A model generated the notes under the pieces. The model was not told where the DNA came from. It was given only the letters and a program-made list of their open reading frames with translations, and ran no database searches. The translations under genes were made by a program, and so were the position numbers. Positions 1 through 11,129 of a DNA stretch of 64,000 nucleotides are shown here, in pieces (the first letter of the stretch is position 1; the number at the start of each line of letters is the position of its first letter). The stretch spans positions 3,902,001 through 3,966,000 of the forward strand of contig NC_092600.1 of NCBI RefSeq assembly GCF_047663525.1, read 5' to 3'. Origin of the DNA: Anas platyrhynchos (Eukaryota; Chordata; Aves; Anseriformes; Anatidae).

Positions 1-2138
1 AACAGTCACTGATAATCTGCATATTTCCTGGTAGGGAACACTGTGGCTGGGGTTTTCCTCAGGTGAGGCTTGTCCCTTTCCAGTCCACGTGAGCTGACAC
101 CTCTGGTTTTAATGCACTCAAGATGCAATTCATGTATCTGAAGAAAGAACAGGGAGGGGTCTTTGGGACACTCTTTCTTTAGTATGAAATGGCATAAGAT
201 AAACAACACGTTTTATCTAACCCTTCATTGGCTTACATTATAGTATACATTTATTTCCTCATGTAGCTGCTTTGCAAAGCGCATTTGCAATGCTGTACTT
301 CTGCTTGCAATGTATGATGTAGTCACACATCTCTGTGAACCTTATTTGTACAGATTTTATTCAATTTATTCCACCTAATAATTTGAAGTTATGGAATAAA
401 TATTATCAACGAGTTAGACAACTGACTTGGTATTTCACCACTGGTATTTCATCTAAGTTTTAATGTATTTTCCCTGTTCTTCACTTTGCCCCATTGTATG
501 GAGAAATAGAAGTTTTTTTCCAGAAATGCCTATGCTCCCCTGGTGCATAACATTGTAAAGGCTTATTCCCTTCTGTCTCAAAGCCAAGGAGAACGTTCTC
601 TCCAGTTTCAATGAGAGACAGCTTAGGCACTGCTTGTTAAATTACTTTTATTAATAAAGCTAAATGAATTGCTTTGCATCATAATAAATTGAGGCATCCA
701 AGCCAAAAAGACAGAACACTGCACAAATACAATACTGTTTGATACCATTCGTAATCTGTGAGATTTTTACTGAGTTAACTCAATAAATATAATAGTACAG
801 TATTAACTTTCCTATAAGTCCTGCTCCCATATTTTGAATCCCATATTTCTTATTCCCTTCCTCTTCTCTTTTTTCTCTTCCATACCAAAACAGGTTTTGA
901 CCTTGCACCTTTTTTGCCACTATTGCATTGCACAGTTCTATTGAAAAGTAAAAAATTAAAGCCTGTGCTGTAACAACATAGTGAAGCTAAGAAATATGGA
1001 AAAATTATAAAATGAATTTCATTATTCACAGGCAAAACCAACAACAACCAAAAAACAACCCTCTTTAATACTGCAAGAATGTTATAATTCAAAAACAGAC
1101 AAACAAAAAATTGGTAATCCATTGAAGAGTATACTTAACAAAAAAGCACACAAGGTCCCTAGGTATTCCTGGCCATATGTCTTCAATTTATGAAAGCTTT
1201 CTATCTCCTTGTCTTTGTTCTTTTCACATCTGCAGTATAATTTATGAGAGCATTTTTAATGGAAAGCTTTGCTTCATCAGTTCAGTCCTTAGTGGTCAAA
1301 GAAAATGGAAGGTGTAGCAAAATAACTCCCATGCATAAAACACAGATGTAACATGCTGGAATTCATTAAAGGTCTCCTTTCTTTGACCCCTCTTACTCAG
1401 TCTCTTCTAGTGTTGAAATTTCATAGTATAAGAGTGAATTTTCACAGTGTAGCAAAACAGTGTGAGGAAAAATGCTTTATTCCTTTTTTTTTTTTTTAAA
1501 TTATGTGATCCTGTACAGCTTTATGTTTTGCATGAACAAACTTTTTATTATTACGGTGTTTAATAATTGGTGCTTATTTAACAACACGGAACTGATTTTT
1601 GATTTTTTTTTCTCATTCTCTTTTTTACAGGCTTTTGACTTATTCTTATTTCCTCTTCTTGTACACCAATTCATCACATTCAACTCATAAAAGTTCCCCT
1701 TAAAAATTAACTTTAGCTTTAATTTTATCAACACCGATCTACCAAGATGAATACAATACAGATTATCCTGATTTGAGTATTGCCTATGTATGTGTCAGAG
1801 ATGTATCAAAGTCCAGTTGATCTTTGCAGAGATAGAGCCAGGCATGCAGTGCCAGAAGTACTTGGGATTTTGTTCCATGCCACATGCAATTCCAGTAAGA
1901 CCAATGGAGACCCATTCATATAAGGAAAAGATTACTGTACACACGCATAATGGGCCATTTGAAAACATTATACATAAAGAAATCAGGGAATAAAATCCTA
2001 AAAACAGGTGTTGAAAATATTTTGTCATTTTAGCAGCAATTACTTCTTGATTTATGCATCAGCATTGCTTATAAGGTAACCACGCTCAAGACCCAAAGCC
2101 AACAGCCTACCTACTTCCTTACTTTTTTCAATATTCAG
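1..2138. other. Noncoding AT-rich sequence, no supported gene
   Basis: No frame here has a recognisable protein domain. A weak splice-bounded frame lies at 1,799-1,894: it opens after a poor acceptor ending CAG at 1,798, stays open for 32 codons and closes at a CCA|GTAAGA donor. It could precede the candidate exon at 2,139, because both junctions are phase 0, but the acceptor has little pyrimidine tract and I do not call it. A good acceptor-like stretch ending TTTTTTACAG at 1,630 opens only a 20-codon pyrimidine-rich frame. The rest is plain AT-rich DNA. Confidence 0.6.
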
Positions 2139-2217
2139 ACTTTTCCAATGTGTCATAACATATCGTGTGAGGCAAATCTGACCACAGAGGAAAATAAACC
2201 AGATTTGTCTTTTACAG
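2139..2217 (+). other. Candidate coding exon A (speculative)
   Basis: Seen: a pyrimidine-rich tract followed by ATTCAG ends at 2,138, and a consensus donor CAG|GTAAGT follows at 2,218. The 79 nt between are open in one frame (26 codons plus one base). That frame contains two cysteines four residues apart (C-H-N-I-S-C) and two N-glycosylation sequons (N-I-S and N-L-T), which would suit a secreted or extracellular segment. The exon leaves one base over, which matches the phase of the frame at 2,665. I recognise no protein family. Pseudo-exons of this quality occur by chance in vertebrate DNA, so this is a hypothesis only. Confidence 0.22.
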
Positions 2218-2664
2218 GTAAGTAAAATACATGCTGTATAGGGAACTGATGTACCCAATTGACTGAAATCATTATTGGTGTTACAGCACCAAGGCTGTGA
2301 TTTTGAAAGTCATACAATGACTTTGGGGACTTAATTTGTAATTTAATAGGAAATACATGACTAAATTCTACTGGGAAAATCCCATAAGTAGCTTGGAAAA
2401 ATTCAATATAAAAATTGAAGCTCAGTGAATTGGTCTGGAAAAAGTTTCACTCAGTCTCTGTGTTCATTTGTCCAAGTAGCAGGGGTGAAATCATGCCCTG
2501 TGTGGAAGAGGCAAAGGAAATATGTGGAATGTGAACAGTGAGGAATAAGCTACTTCTAAAAGTTCACTCCCACAGGAATATTAAATGATCCTTTTACAAT
2601 GATCATTACAATACTGCACTGCAATATTCCTGCTGGTTGAGCAATTACTGCAATTCCTCTTCAG

Positions 2665-2783
2665 TCTCAGCTTTTTCAGCCTTCCTGCACCACAGAGTAA
2701 TGCACAGAGGAGAGAACTTGCAATTTTTTGTCACCAGGCAGATGTCACCACATCATCAAAATGTCACGTGTTACAGTCTACAA
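2665..2783 (+). other. Candidate coding exon B (speculative)
   Basis: An acceptor (CAATTCCTCTTCAG) ends at 2,664 and a CAA|GTAAGG donor follows at 2,784. The 119 nt between consist of two bases that complete a split codon and 39 open codons. The phase fits exon A (the joined codon is G|TC, valine), and the exon ends on a codon boundary, which fits the phase-0 candidate exon at 7,666. The peptide is rich in histidine and glutamine, has one N-V-T sequon and has no motif I know. The implied intron from exon A is 447 nt. Confidence 0.2.
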
Positions 2784-3164
2784 GTAAGGAGGGGAATTAA
2801 TGAGGCAATATGTACATACAGAAAAAATGTGTACTTCATTTTTTAAAAGCCTCAGGTTTTTCCTCCTTCAATTAAAAGTTTTTATTAAGTGTTCATCAAC
2901 GTATCAGGATTTAAACAGGATTACTCAGCTGCTTGAAGTTTGCCATTCATTTAAATATCTCATAGCATAAGGAACCTAACGCTAATGCATGAATTGCTTT
3001 TAAGTACTCACACAGTGCTGTTTTTTCCCTGTCTTGGGGCTCTTAGATATTGTTCTGAGCAATGCTGGAGAGCATGAATAAGTAGGTAGAGTGGCATCCA
3101 GAAAGAACATCTGGACATATAAAGCCTTGTAGGATTTTGCAGGTATTTTTCTCCCTCTATGTTC

Positions 3165-3167
<3 letters not shown>

Positions 3168-3201
<34 letters not shown>
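3168..3201. repeat. Poly-A tract, 34 A
   Basis: This is an uninterrupted run of A. No SINE-like body or target-site duplication is visible around it, so it is treated as a mononucleotide microsatellite and not as a retroposon tail. Confidence 0.95.
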
Positions 3202-3203
<2 letters not shown>

Positions 3204-3919
3204 GAAAGGCATATCAATAAATCTAATGTGTAAATTAAAGATGTTTCAAAACAGTTTAGGTTTTTATATGCCTCTAAGAAAGTAGGACGCTTTTATTACC
3301 TACTGTCAGGTAGCACGTAAATAACTGCAGATCCAATTGCCTGGATTTCTGAAACTTGTCAGGGAGCTTAATAGAAAGATTTATGAGAACTTCAAGCCTT
3401 GGATTTAAATTCCTCAGTATCTTTCAAACTGCAGTCTTAATACTAAACTTCTCATCCTCCAAACTGACTGTAAATTCAAATTGAAGCTATGAAGAGATGT
3501 TAAAGGCTTTTATTTTGCATCTTAAATTCCATTCTAATGTCCTGTTCAATATGCATTATTGCTGGGAAGTCCTTTGTGCTTTGAAGTAATCTTATAGCTC
3601 ATACCAGCTCAACCTGCCTTACTTTTCCCTAATATGCATTCAATTTACCCCCTACCTCTCCCCAACAGTACGTTGATGGCATTTCATTGTAATATTTAAT
3701 GTCAGTAATTGGGACAAATAGATTATTTTACTTCTGAAAAGGTCCATTGGGAGATTTTGATGTCTGTATTGGTTTACATAATGGGGATTGGATTTGGATT
3801 ACAAGACTGTGGTCCAATGCCAGGAGAACAAGGATGGTGGTAAACATGATTTGAAAGGAGAAAATAAATTCTTGTCCTTGCAGCTAACACCAGACACCTC
3901 AGTCTCCTTTCAAAAAGCC

Positions 3920-3969
3920 TATATATATATATATACATATATATATACATATATATATATATATACACA
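3920..3969. repeat. TA dinucleotide microsatellite with CA interruptions
   Basis: Alternating TA units are broken by three CA steps and end in ACACAC. This is an ordinary AT-rich microsatellite, expected to be length-variable. Confidence 0.95.
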
Positions 3970-4306
3970 CAGAATTTTAAAATGTTAGGAAAAAATAAAT
4001 TCAAAAATGATCCGCTAAGTCACATCTCTATTAGAAATGCTAATAATGAATGTAAGATATGGAAAATTGTTTCTCACACAGAACAGGTACTAAAGTCTTC
4101 TAAGATTTAAACATATCTCAGCATGTTGTATTTAGATTTTAGAAATTATTTTTTCTATTAAAACAACATAACTGTATATTAGCTGCATACCAAGTTGTAT
4201 CTAAACATTCTTATCTTTGTAGTTATCTACATTTTTTCTTAGTTAAAAAATAGGTTAGAAGTTATTGAAACTGTTTTAGTTAAATAGCTGTGATATATCT
4301 CCAAAT

Positions 4307-4336
<30 letters not shown>
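4307..4336. repeat. Poly-A followed by TA repeat
   Basis: Fourteen A run directly into eight TA units, making a compound simple repeat. Confidence 0.95.
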
Positions 4337-4338
<2 letters not shown>

Positions 4339-5215
4339 TCAATTGCGATCTAATACAGAATGTGACTATGCAGAGTGACATATAGCTCTTTTGGCTATAC
4401 TTGAACTAGATGTGTACATACTGCCACAATGAAACCTGCACCTGCTCTTTCTTCAGAATGATTTGTGTTCAAGCTGTAAAAACATTCTCTGTGAACAGCA
4501 AGGTAACAACCTACAAATAGGTATATATCCACTAAAATCAATATAGCCATGATTATGCAGCAAATGGGGGGAGGGAGGGCAAATTCACTACTGTTTGGGC
4601 AAATCATATTTTTTATATAAATATGTAATTGAATTTAGGAAAAGGTAAATGTCTAAGTAAGAAAACTTAGATCTACAGAAAACACACTCCTGCTCTTCAT
4701 GGCCATACTATTAAAGATCACTGCAGCACACATTTTCATCTTTAGTTTCATCTTTAGAAAGTTACATCTTTCTGCATTCTGCAGTGAGAAAAAACATAAT
4801 GCATTACTTAAAATTCATGTTCATGTCTCAAATTTACTAACAAAATTGTATTTTTGTTTTATTACAAACAAAATTTTTTTTCAAGGAAATTATATTCAAA
4901 AAAAGTATTCCTAAACTTTCATGGAAACATAAAAATTCAGCAATCAAGACCAAAACCAATTCCTAGCAATCTATTCTTGAAATTCTTTAATTTTCTAAGT
5001 TATATATCTTTGGAAAAAGTTTCAATCTAATTTTAGAGTTATACTCTTCAAAAGGATACATAACTTTATATAACTGTGTATGGTGGCATTTGTTAGGAAT
5101 TTACAGAATACCGGAAAAACAGCATACCAAAGAGCAACCACAATTAATTCAAGCACCTGGCACAGCTGTACCCCAAATAACATTTACCAAGGCATATTTT
5201 TGGAGATTGTAAGAT

Positions 5216-5231
5216 TATATCATATGATATA
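5216..5231. repeat. 16-bp perfect AT-rich palindrome
   Basis: TATATCATATGATATA equals its own reverse complement. The following bases continue the ATGATAT unit, so it probably arose from a short tandem repeat and not as a protein-binding site. Confidence 0.9.
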
Positions 5232-5347
5232 TGATATAAGTGAAATAAGATGCTACCTGGCACACCAGAAAATGTTTCAAGTTCTTTTAATAGAAAACTT
5301 GCCTCAGTAGACTTCACTGAAGTACCATGTAGTGACAGATTGCACTG

Positions 5348-5377
5348 TTTTTTTTTTTTTTGTTTGTTTGTTTTTTT
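5348..5377. repeat. T/TTTG low-complexity tract
   Basis: Fourteen T are followed by three TTTG-type units and another T run. Simple sequence only. Confidence 0.95.
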
Positions 5378-6899
5378 CTTCCCAAAATCACACAGATTTC
5401 CCTTGAGGTTAAGTTTAAAGTCAAAAGAAATTCTTAGCTCACAAAAGGCTTTTGTTAGTGTCTCAAACAATCTTTGAAACATTGTTAGGCCTCAGCATCC
5501 CGTCGCAGAATAAAAAGTGTTCTGTATTCAAACAGAAGGTGAGATTTCCAACCTCAACTTCAATATAGATTTGCCATTGCATAGCAGCAAGTAAGGGTAA
5601 TTTCACAATCCTTTGGTTAGAGCTTTATTTCAATGTTCAAAAGTTGATAAAGTGAAAATAAATGTTTACTAAATTGGTTTATGACAATTGGCTTCAATGA
5701 ACAGGAGCAATGAACAATACCCAAAGCAGAAAAGTCTTGAGGGTTACAAAGATTTTCATCCATTTATTCAGGTAAAAGCAGAACAGTCTCTACTGGCTGG
5801 AGTAGCATAACCCACAGAAGTAATTTCTGCGTCAGAATATGTTTTCCCCATCCTCACTGTAATTTTAAACTCAAGTTCTCTGATTCTTTACGCATTGGTA
5901 CATGTCTCCCAAGGTGAAATGAACTTTCAAACTGTTAAGAACTGAAATGGTTAAAACAAGGAAAATGCTTGATTTCTCATTCCTACTATCAGTTCAAATT
6001 CATGTGGTCTCAGTGACATAAAATAAATCAACTGATTAAATAAAATAATAGCTTGTATTGTCAATGAATATATTGGCACTTAATCAGTGAACTACTTTGT
6101 GTTGTTCTTCACATGCATTAATCCCCAGCCTAAATGAAATATTCTGTCTTTTTATTTAATTTTTCAATGTCCTTTCACAAAGTAAACTCTAATTATAAAT
6201 GAAATTGTTCAATTTTTCCTTCTGAACCTATTTTGAAATATATAGGACTGAAGAAAATCATTTTCAGAAAACACATATTTGAATTACAAGCAGCTGACAA
6301 GCCATCTGGAACCACTAATTTCTAACAACTCTTGAAGCTGCAAATCCATTTAAGAAAGTGGGAAAGGGAGGGACAACATTGGCTCCATTTAAGTTTCATC
6401 ATAACAGACTGGTAGTCCCAAAGCTAAAATCTTCAAACCAAATCTTATAGATTTTTAGCAGTTTTAATTAAAGTGAAAGGGATTTGAGAGGCTGTGTAGA
6501 GGAGTTTACATCCTGATATAGGTCAGTTATTGGTCAGCAGTGGGAATGCTGCTAAACTAACTTCAAAATTCCCTAGGTTGACCTGTACTAAAACCTCCTA
6601 TGCCAAGTCTGCAGTTGCTCCAAATACCACTTTATCCTTATTTTCTCCCTGGCTTTACTGACTTGTGCATGAGAGCAACAACACTGCTGCCCTCATACTC
6701 TCCAGCTATCCTCTCTTAGGTTCCAAATGCCTGCAAAAATACCCGGAAAAAGTAATATCTACTCCTCTTAAAGAGCAGAAATGTACTCTAAGAGTGGGAT
6801 AAAAAAAAATTCTTTATATGCTTTTCCCACAGTTCTGATTCCCAGATCAGAAGTCATTTTTACATGTACTAACAAAACGTATATTTATAATTGCGTGTA

Positions 6900-6915
6900 T
6901 TTTTTTTTTTTTTTT
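6900..6915. repeat. Poly-T, 16 T
   Basis: Uninterrupted T run in AT-rich DNA. Confidence 0.95.
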
Positions 6916-7665
6916 AAATGTCATATGTTTTTTGTCCAGAAAATTACTTTTCCCTACACACAGCCATCTTTTCCCTATAAGGATATACACAATATCCTCT
7001 CCCCAGTATGGGGTTTGAGAAGGGTCTCGGTTCACCTTCAGTTATAGCAGTGTAAATACAAACTCAATCAAAACTTGCTTGGGCTGGAAACAAAAGCCAT
7101 ATTTCTGCATAACCAGGAATTTGCTAAATAAGGTAATACCATCCACAAATGAAGTATTACCTTTCCCAAAGGTGAGGACTGCAGTGCTTTTTCTTCTCTG
7201 GTGAAGTCCCCTCAGGGGAGCGCAGAGCTTCCCCGGGTGAACTGAGTGCCTGCACTGGAGCATGAGCAAGCCATGCCTCTAGAGCTTACCGGACTGATGC
7301 TGGAAATCCTTCTTATGATTTCCTCATTTAGAGGAAATTTTACAAAGAAACTAAGTTGCGAGGGAAGCAGTAACACCGGACTTCTGTGCCCTGCCCTATC
7401 CAGGAATTGTTTTTCCCCTGCAAACACCTGTAGGTAGTATAATTTGATAGCTAAGTTATGATTTGGTTTTCCTGGAAAAATAGTAGCTCATACAGATCTT
7501 TATCAAGCCTTTTAGGAATAGTCACATCTTTCCCTTCCCCTACAACCTCCCCCCCCTCACCTCCAACTTTTGCATTTTCCTGTCGGTGTGTAATTATCCA
7601 CATACTCAGATCAATTTATTAATGTATGCATAAGCACATTCTCTCTCATTTTTTCTTTCCTGTAG

Positions 7666-7788
7666 GACTTTTACATTAAAATAACAACTCAGACTGCTCA
7701 AATCACCCAATTGCAAATGCTCTTTGATCAAACAATGACTCAAGGAGACTCAGAGATTACTTCTGGAGGGAACGACACGACAAATTGA
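7666..7788 (+). other. Candidate terminal coding exon C (speculative)
   Basis: The acceptor is the best by eye in the first 10 kb: a long pyrimidine tract (CTCTCTCATTTTTTCTTTCC) followed by TGTAG ending at 7,665. From 7,666 a frame in phase 0 runs 40 codons to TGA at 7,786-7,788. The other two frames close within a few codons. The peptide starts D-F-Y-I-K, has a glutamine- and threonine-rich middle and ends in a small polar tail (S-G-G-N-D-T-T-N). I do not recognise the protein. The first AATAAA seen downstream is at 9,425, which would give a 3' UTR of about 1.6 kb. Acceptor, phase and composition make it the strongest exon candidate in the window, but it is unproven. Confidence 0.28.
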
Positions 7789-9967
7789 TCCGTGCTGTCA
7801 CTGGTGAGAAACAGCTCCTGAAAGGATAGTTCTAAAATGCATTATCTTTAATGTAATCAAAGGAACACTTCATTTAATTTTAAAATGCCTGGCAATATTT
7901 GTTAGTCCTATTGTTTCAGGGGTTACTGTGACAAAAGTTAATCACAGAGACTAGACAAACACTAAATTGTTTAATTACGGCTGTCCTACTTGATTTGTGT
8001 AATATTTTTCTAAGTAATGTATGCATAGATCCTTTTTAAAATAGTAAAATCATAGGTGCAAATAATCTTACAGTGTCGAGGTGCTGAGAGTGAAGATTTG
8101 AGGGTTCTGGTTGTCTAACAAAATTAAAAAGTAAAAACATCCTTTTCTTAATACCTCATGTTACATTTTAGATGGAAATGAGGAGATGAGGCATGCCCAT
8201 GGCATGGTTTTTCCAGAAGGCATGAAGTAGATCATAATCCACCCATGGATTACCCAGGCAGCATGAGTGAAAATTTGGTATATTGCCTAGACACTGTTCC
8301 CAAAGTCAGAGATTAGTAGGGGTTTGCAGCCTTCTGCCTGTTTTTCAGCTTCAGCTTTGTACTTCTTGGGAAGGAAATGTAGCTCCAATGGCACTGAGGA
8401 GTTGGAGAGGGTCTCCGGAGGCAAAACCCTTCCATCATCAAGCAGCAAGAGGCCCTGCTAACAGAGGGAGCTGAAAGAACTGTGTCCATATAGGGTATGA
8501 GACATGTACACTAGCCAAAGCTTGCTTTTAGCAGGCTGGTACAAGGCAGGTTTTAAATGCTTTATCTGAACAAAAGGAGAATATTTCTCTATTCTTAGGT
8601 ATTCCCATAGGCTCTAGAAAGCAAGTTAACATCGAAGCTGGCTCTTCCTTATGACATTTATTTCTGCAGCAGTGATTCATTATCCTTCTGCTTTATCCTC
8701 TCTGAGATGATGATGGCATTCACTTGTCAAAGAAAAAGAAAAGTTTATGAGCCAGTAGAAGGTGGACAGCTGGATTTAGATAGCTAAAAGATATGGCAGG
8801 AAAGAGAAGCTAAAATGAAAAAAAGGAAAGGGCATCTAGAAAAATGAAGTTCTTGAAGTGGAAGACTGTGTAAGATTAACAATTTGTTTTAGGGATCTTT
8901 CAATGGCCATTCCATGCATAACAATTCACAGACATAAAAAGAAAGATAAACTTTAAAACTTTTACAAGGGAAAGAAATGGAGTATGAAGAACTTTTGTAT
9001 ATTCTCAATATCATGGGACATTAAATGTAAATCATGAACAGACCACAACCTTATAACAGATGGAGAAAAGATCAGACTAATTACATATGAAAAACAGGAT
9101 TGCACCAAAGGAAAGAAACTGAGTACTAGAGAGATTTGGCTCGTAAAGCCAGGCCAACTCTCTGTTAAACCAGGGATAATGTCCTCTCTGTCCATCTGTA
9201 AATTATGTGGTTCCCCAGAAAAAGAATTAGCCCCTGTATTCCATGTTTCAAGACAACAAAACGTCTCACATTCTAGCATAAAATTAATATACATGGAACT
9301 TAGCAGGGAGGTTTCAGATTTATTGTTGTAAGTAAAGAATTTATTGCAACACATTTTTTTTTCACATTTTTCAGGTATGCTTTTTTTTTTTGTTCAAGAA
9401 ACTATGTTCTCAGAGATCATCAGCAATAAAATGTTTTTTAGAGCCAGCATATCTCTTCTGATTTGTTTTCTTTGACATCCCCCACCTCAAAGTGAGCCAA
9501 GCTTAAACATAGCAGGAATAAGTTTTAGTGGAAAAGTATCCTTTAAATAAAGCATATACTTACTAGCATAAACATATCAAACCACCATCAAGACCTAGAT
9601 TTTGGGTGATCGATATATTTTCCAGTACTCTTTTTTTTTTTTTTCCAAAACATCAACCCTCATTCCACCATTGCTCACCTTCACACCCATCATTTTCTCA
9701 CTCCAGCAGAAAAGTGAAAATGGAAGTAACACTTCAAGTCAAGAAAACAAACAAAAGCACTCAATGTGGTGATTTAAATAAAAGCATTTCTGTGCAGCCT
9801 CACTCTTTGTTGCAGAAACAAGAAAGGAGACGCGCTTGGTCTGCTTTTCATTTGCAGCTACAGCTGCGGTTGCAGGTGCAAGAGCTGCTCCCAAAGGAAC
9901 TACATGCACAGGAAGAGCCCAAAAGTAGTAGCATAATTTAAGAATAAGTCACAGAATAAAATTAGGA

Positions 9968-10032
9968 AAAGCAAAAACAAAGCAAACAAACAAAAAAACA
10001 CAACCAAAGACAAAAACAAACAAACAAAACAA
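9968..10032. repeat. CAAA-rich low-complexity tract
   Basis: Irregular CAAA and CAAAA units run over about 65 bases. No regular spacer structure is present, so it is not a CRISPR-like array. Confidence 0.9.
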
Positions 10033-11051
10033 GAATCAGATTTTAAAGTTCCAATGAAAACACTGTGTATGTCAGGTGAAAATACAGCTTCTTAGGGTCA
10101 GTAAGTTACACTGCAATGCCGAGTTCCTACCTTCTCTTGGCTCATATATTACCTACTCTCAATTTATATATAACATGATATATTATCACATGATGTATTT
10201 CTATGGCAAAGTAGGACAAGTTTATGGAGAATACTGATGGTTACAGCACTAGTTCATGAAAACACCTTTCTACTGAGTTGTGGCTCTATTACTGAGAATA
10301 CAGAATTAGATTCTGGTATATGTGCAGTAATAGTGCTACAGATGTAGTCTGCCATTAAGAAATAGTTAGTTGCCCTTCAAGATCTGTTACAGAGAATTAT
10401 TTTTTTCTGACTTACCTGACTGTAGCTCGAACACTTTCTCATAAAGCTAAGCTGCAACAGATCTTTTCTGCCAAACAATACTTATCAGCTGCTGAACTTA
10501 GGGGTCACTGAGGTGGAAAATGCATAGAACTGCTTTAATATTCTAGAGCTTGATTACAGGCTTGTAACTAGTTATACCACTTATTTGATGTACAATGCAA
10601 TTCCCTTCTGCCCAGCACATAGTCATTGTAATGAAAAAAAGATTACATTTTCCTCTTTCAAATAGATGCATAATACTATGAAAAAAAAAAAGTGGTTTGT
10701 AAGGGGAAAAAAAAAAAAGGCATGCTTACACTAATTTCCCTCCAAGATTTCATTAAATTCAACAGCAGCAGCTGCATTCCCAAATAACCTGTATGATGGT
10801 TATTTGGGAGTAGTACGAGGAGAGTGTGAGTGCAAACTACAAAACAGGGCTTTAAGTCCAAACTACATCATCTATAAGCCAAACAACTTCATGCTAAAAT
10901 AGTAATTACCTTGGATCACTTCCCCAGGATAGTTACTCCAGGTCAGACTATTTACTTGTAATTTAACTTCTTTATCATTTTGAGCCTAAACTGATTCAAA
11001 GATCCCTCTTTCTGGGATGGAAGGAAAACAGGAAATACATATATAAACAGC

Positions 11052-11065
11052 TTTTTTTTTTTTTT
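11052..11065. repeat. Poly-T, 14 T
   Basis: Uninterrupted T run 21 bases upstream of the much longer T run at 11,087. Confidence 0.95.
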
Positions 11066-11084
11066 CTCTTTCAAATGCATTAAA

Positions 11085-11086
<2 letters not shown>

Positions 11087-11128
<42 letters not shown>
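11087..11128. repeat. Poly-T, 42 T
   Basis: This is the longest homopolymer in the window. No A-rich linker, SINE body or flanking duplication is seen, so it reads as an expanded mononucleotide microsatellite. Exact length is likely to vary between individuals and between sequencing methods. Confidence 0.95.

Positions 11129-11129
<1 letters not shown>

Larger units (their letters stand above)
2784..7665. other. Noncoding sequence with simple repeats
   Basis: No gene is supported. The stretch carries a 34-A run, two TA microsatellites, a T/TTTG tract at 5,348 and a 16-bp AT-rich palindrome at 5,216. A patch richer in G+C at about 7,190-7,430 has several CpGs and overlapping short open frames on both strands (63-75 codons), but none resembles a known protein. 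If the exon chain is real, this is the intron between candidate exons B and C. Confidence 0.6.

Noticed and set aside
3168..3201. Poly-A run as the tail of a processed pseudogene or SINE
   Set aside because: No coding similarity, SINE promoter boxes or target-site duplication are visible next to it, and the other long A/T runs look the same.
9968..10032. Regular CAAA units as a possible CRISPR-like array
   Set aside because: There are no unique spacers or conserved repeats, and the composition indicates eukaryotic low-complexity DNA.
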